From Actimicrobium sp047621665 (GTDB lineage: Bacteria > Pseudomonadota > Gammaproteobacteria > Burkholderiales > Burkholderiaceae_D), in contig JBLHMB010000001.1 in the NCBI GenBank assembly GCA_047621665.1, positions 135,508 to 199,507 of the forward strand: DNA of 64,000 nt, in the 5' to 3' direction. A model generated the notes under the pieces. It was not told the origin of the DNA, ran no database searches, and worked only from the letters and a program-made list of their open reading frames with translations. Below, piece by piece: positions 63,493 through 64,000 of this stretch (positions are counted from its first letter, which is position 1; each line of letters starts with the position of its first letter). Position numbers and translations under genes: made by a program.

Positions 63493-63564
63493 TTGATGTT
63501 GATGTTGATGTTGATGTTGATGTTGATGTTGATGTTGATGTTGATGTTGATGTTGATGTTGATG
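63493..63564. repeat. Hexanucleotide tandem repeat (TTGATG)12
   Basis: Twelve perfect copies of TTGATG, followed by TTGACG and TTGACC and then TGTTCCGC. Together this is the inverted form of the repeat at 44001-44072, including the GAACAGGTCAA flank. It is non-coding. Confidence 0.95.
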
Positions 63565-63787
63565 TTGACGTTGACCTGTTCCGCATTGAGGCAGCTGCCA
63601 AAAGTCGGAGTCAGGCAGGGGATAAGAGTGACGCACTGTTTGAGCGAAGCGAGTTTGCGGCACTCCCCCTGACTGGCTCCGGCTTTTGGGAACCCGAAGG
63701 GCAGCCGCCTCGCGGTCGCCTTTTTCTTGGTTACTTCTTTTTGGCGAAGCAAAAAGAAGGGACCGGCTGCCGGGCCGCCCCCGGCTA
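63565..63787. other. Gene-free repeat-like stretch with a hairpin
   Basis: Part of the gene-free end of the window (63268-64000). CTTCTTTTTG and CAAAAAGAAG (63734-63743 and 63750-63759) form a perfect 10-base-pair hairpin. The surrounding sequence can be read as FERSEFAALP, a string I recognise from frequent spurious translations in Burkholderiales, so this is probably an interspersed non-coding repeat and not a gene. Confidence 0.5.
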
Positions 63788-63941
63788 GGTCATGACGGAG
63801 TAGCAAAAAAATCAGCAACCCTGGCACGGAATTCGGATGGCAAGCGCTCCGAATCCGCAAGCAGGGTCAGTGTAATTTTCGCGATAAAGCCGCGAAAATT
63901 ACACTGACCCTGGTTGCTAGCGATGGGGTTTGCGACTGCTG
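63788..63941. repeat. Interspersed repeat with long hairpin, copy 2
   Basis: Homologue of 43837-43990 in the same orientation. Its hairpin is longer: a perfect 22-base inverted repeat (63862-63883 with 63891-63912) around ATAAAGC. Changes in one arm relative to copy 1 are matched in the other, so the structure is kept although the sequence differs. The last bases (63960-64000, GGCTAGGTCGTGGCTGAG) resemble the beginning of another copy running off the window. Confidence 0.8.
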
Positions 63942-64000
63942 GAAAAAACCGAACCGGAGTCGGCTAGGTCGTGGCTGAGCGCCTATGGAATCAGCAACTC

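Noticed and set aside
63462..63788. Plus-strand Val-Asp repeat protein in the second hexamer array
   Set aside because: Same reasoning as for the first array, and the downstream part is an interspersed non-coding repeat.

Overview
The window looks like chromosomal DNA of a betaproteobacterium in the order Burkholderiales, most likely Oxalobacteraceae. That placement is inferred from protein character (a CoaBC/LspA/IleS/RibF block, the GlnE-YhdP-nitrilase-TldD block, PcaF-type thiolase, short LepB) and from GC-rich third codon positions. No database search was possible. There are no rRNA, tRNA, phage, complete insertion sequence or CRISPR features that I can support.

Layout. 1-1456 is the 3' end of clpA. 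1522-8825 is a six-gene operon on the minus strand: ribF, ileS, lspA, coaBC, dut, and a lipoprotein shaped like an M48 peptidase but lacking canonical metal ligands. 8928-12673 holds a lipoprotein phosphoesterase and a TonB-dependent receptor, then rsmE. 13772-17378 runs tkt, a GNAT acetyltransferase and gap. 18113-19553 is arsR-arsC-arsH with 4-base overlaps but no efflux pump. lepB and glnE converge. 23295-29832 is yhdP, an omega-amidase/nitrilase and tldD. 29952-31207 is a Phe/Tyr-rich leader peptide, an attenuator terminator and the DAHP synthase gene aroG. A retropepsin-like protease, yajQ and murB follow. 33662-38131 is a signalling operon: CHASE3 histidine kinase, single-domain response regulator, and a REC-PAS-GAF-GGDEF(degenerate)-EAL protein. 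Then come an iron-type alcohol dehydrogenase, hipBA, ppnP, and argF-argG.

43740-44154 is a gene-free stretch packed with repeats: a long inverted repeat, twelve copies of a hexamer and a REP-like hairpin. All three repeat types have relatives elsewhere in the window (63.5-64.0 kb and 48.7 kb). 44155-46682 is rsgA, pterin dehydratase and a Ste24-like protease, divergent from orn. Then pcaF, mntH, a SEC-C protein and srkA follow. 52506-52949 is an orphan Lys/Ala-rich protein of unknown function next to very small reading frames.

53207-61569 is the most interesting part. It reads, all on the plus strand, methylthioadenosine phosphorylase, a PhnD-like binding protein, a PhnE-like permease (no ATPase), the radical SAM protein ArsS, an atypical metallophosphoesterase, a fused DedA-type membrane/MerA-like flavin oxidoreductase, and two glycosyltransferase-like proteins of the TIGR04283 and TIGR04282 types. 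From arsS to the last gene the frames overlap or nearly touch, so they look like one transcript. ArsS and the two transferases are associated in family annotation with arsenosugar formation. The phosphorylase, phosphoesterase and membrane-redox fusion suggest further steps that are not established. Downstream are a small cytochrome c and a PQQ-type sorbosone dehydrogenase on the minus strand, and the repeat-rich end of the window.
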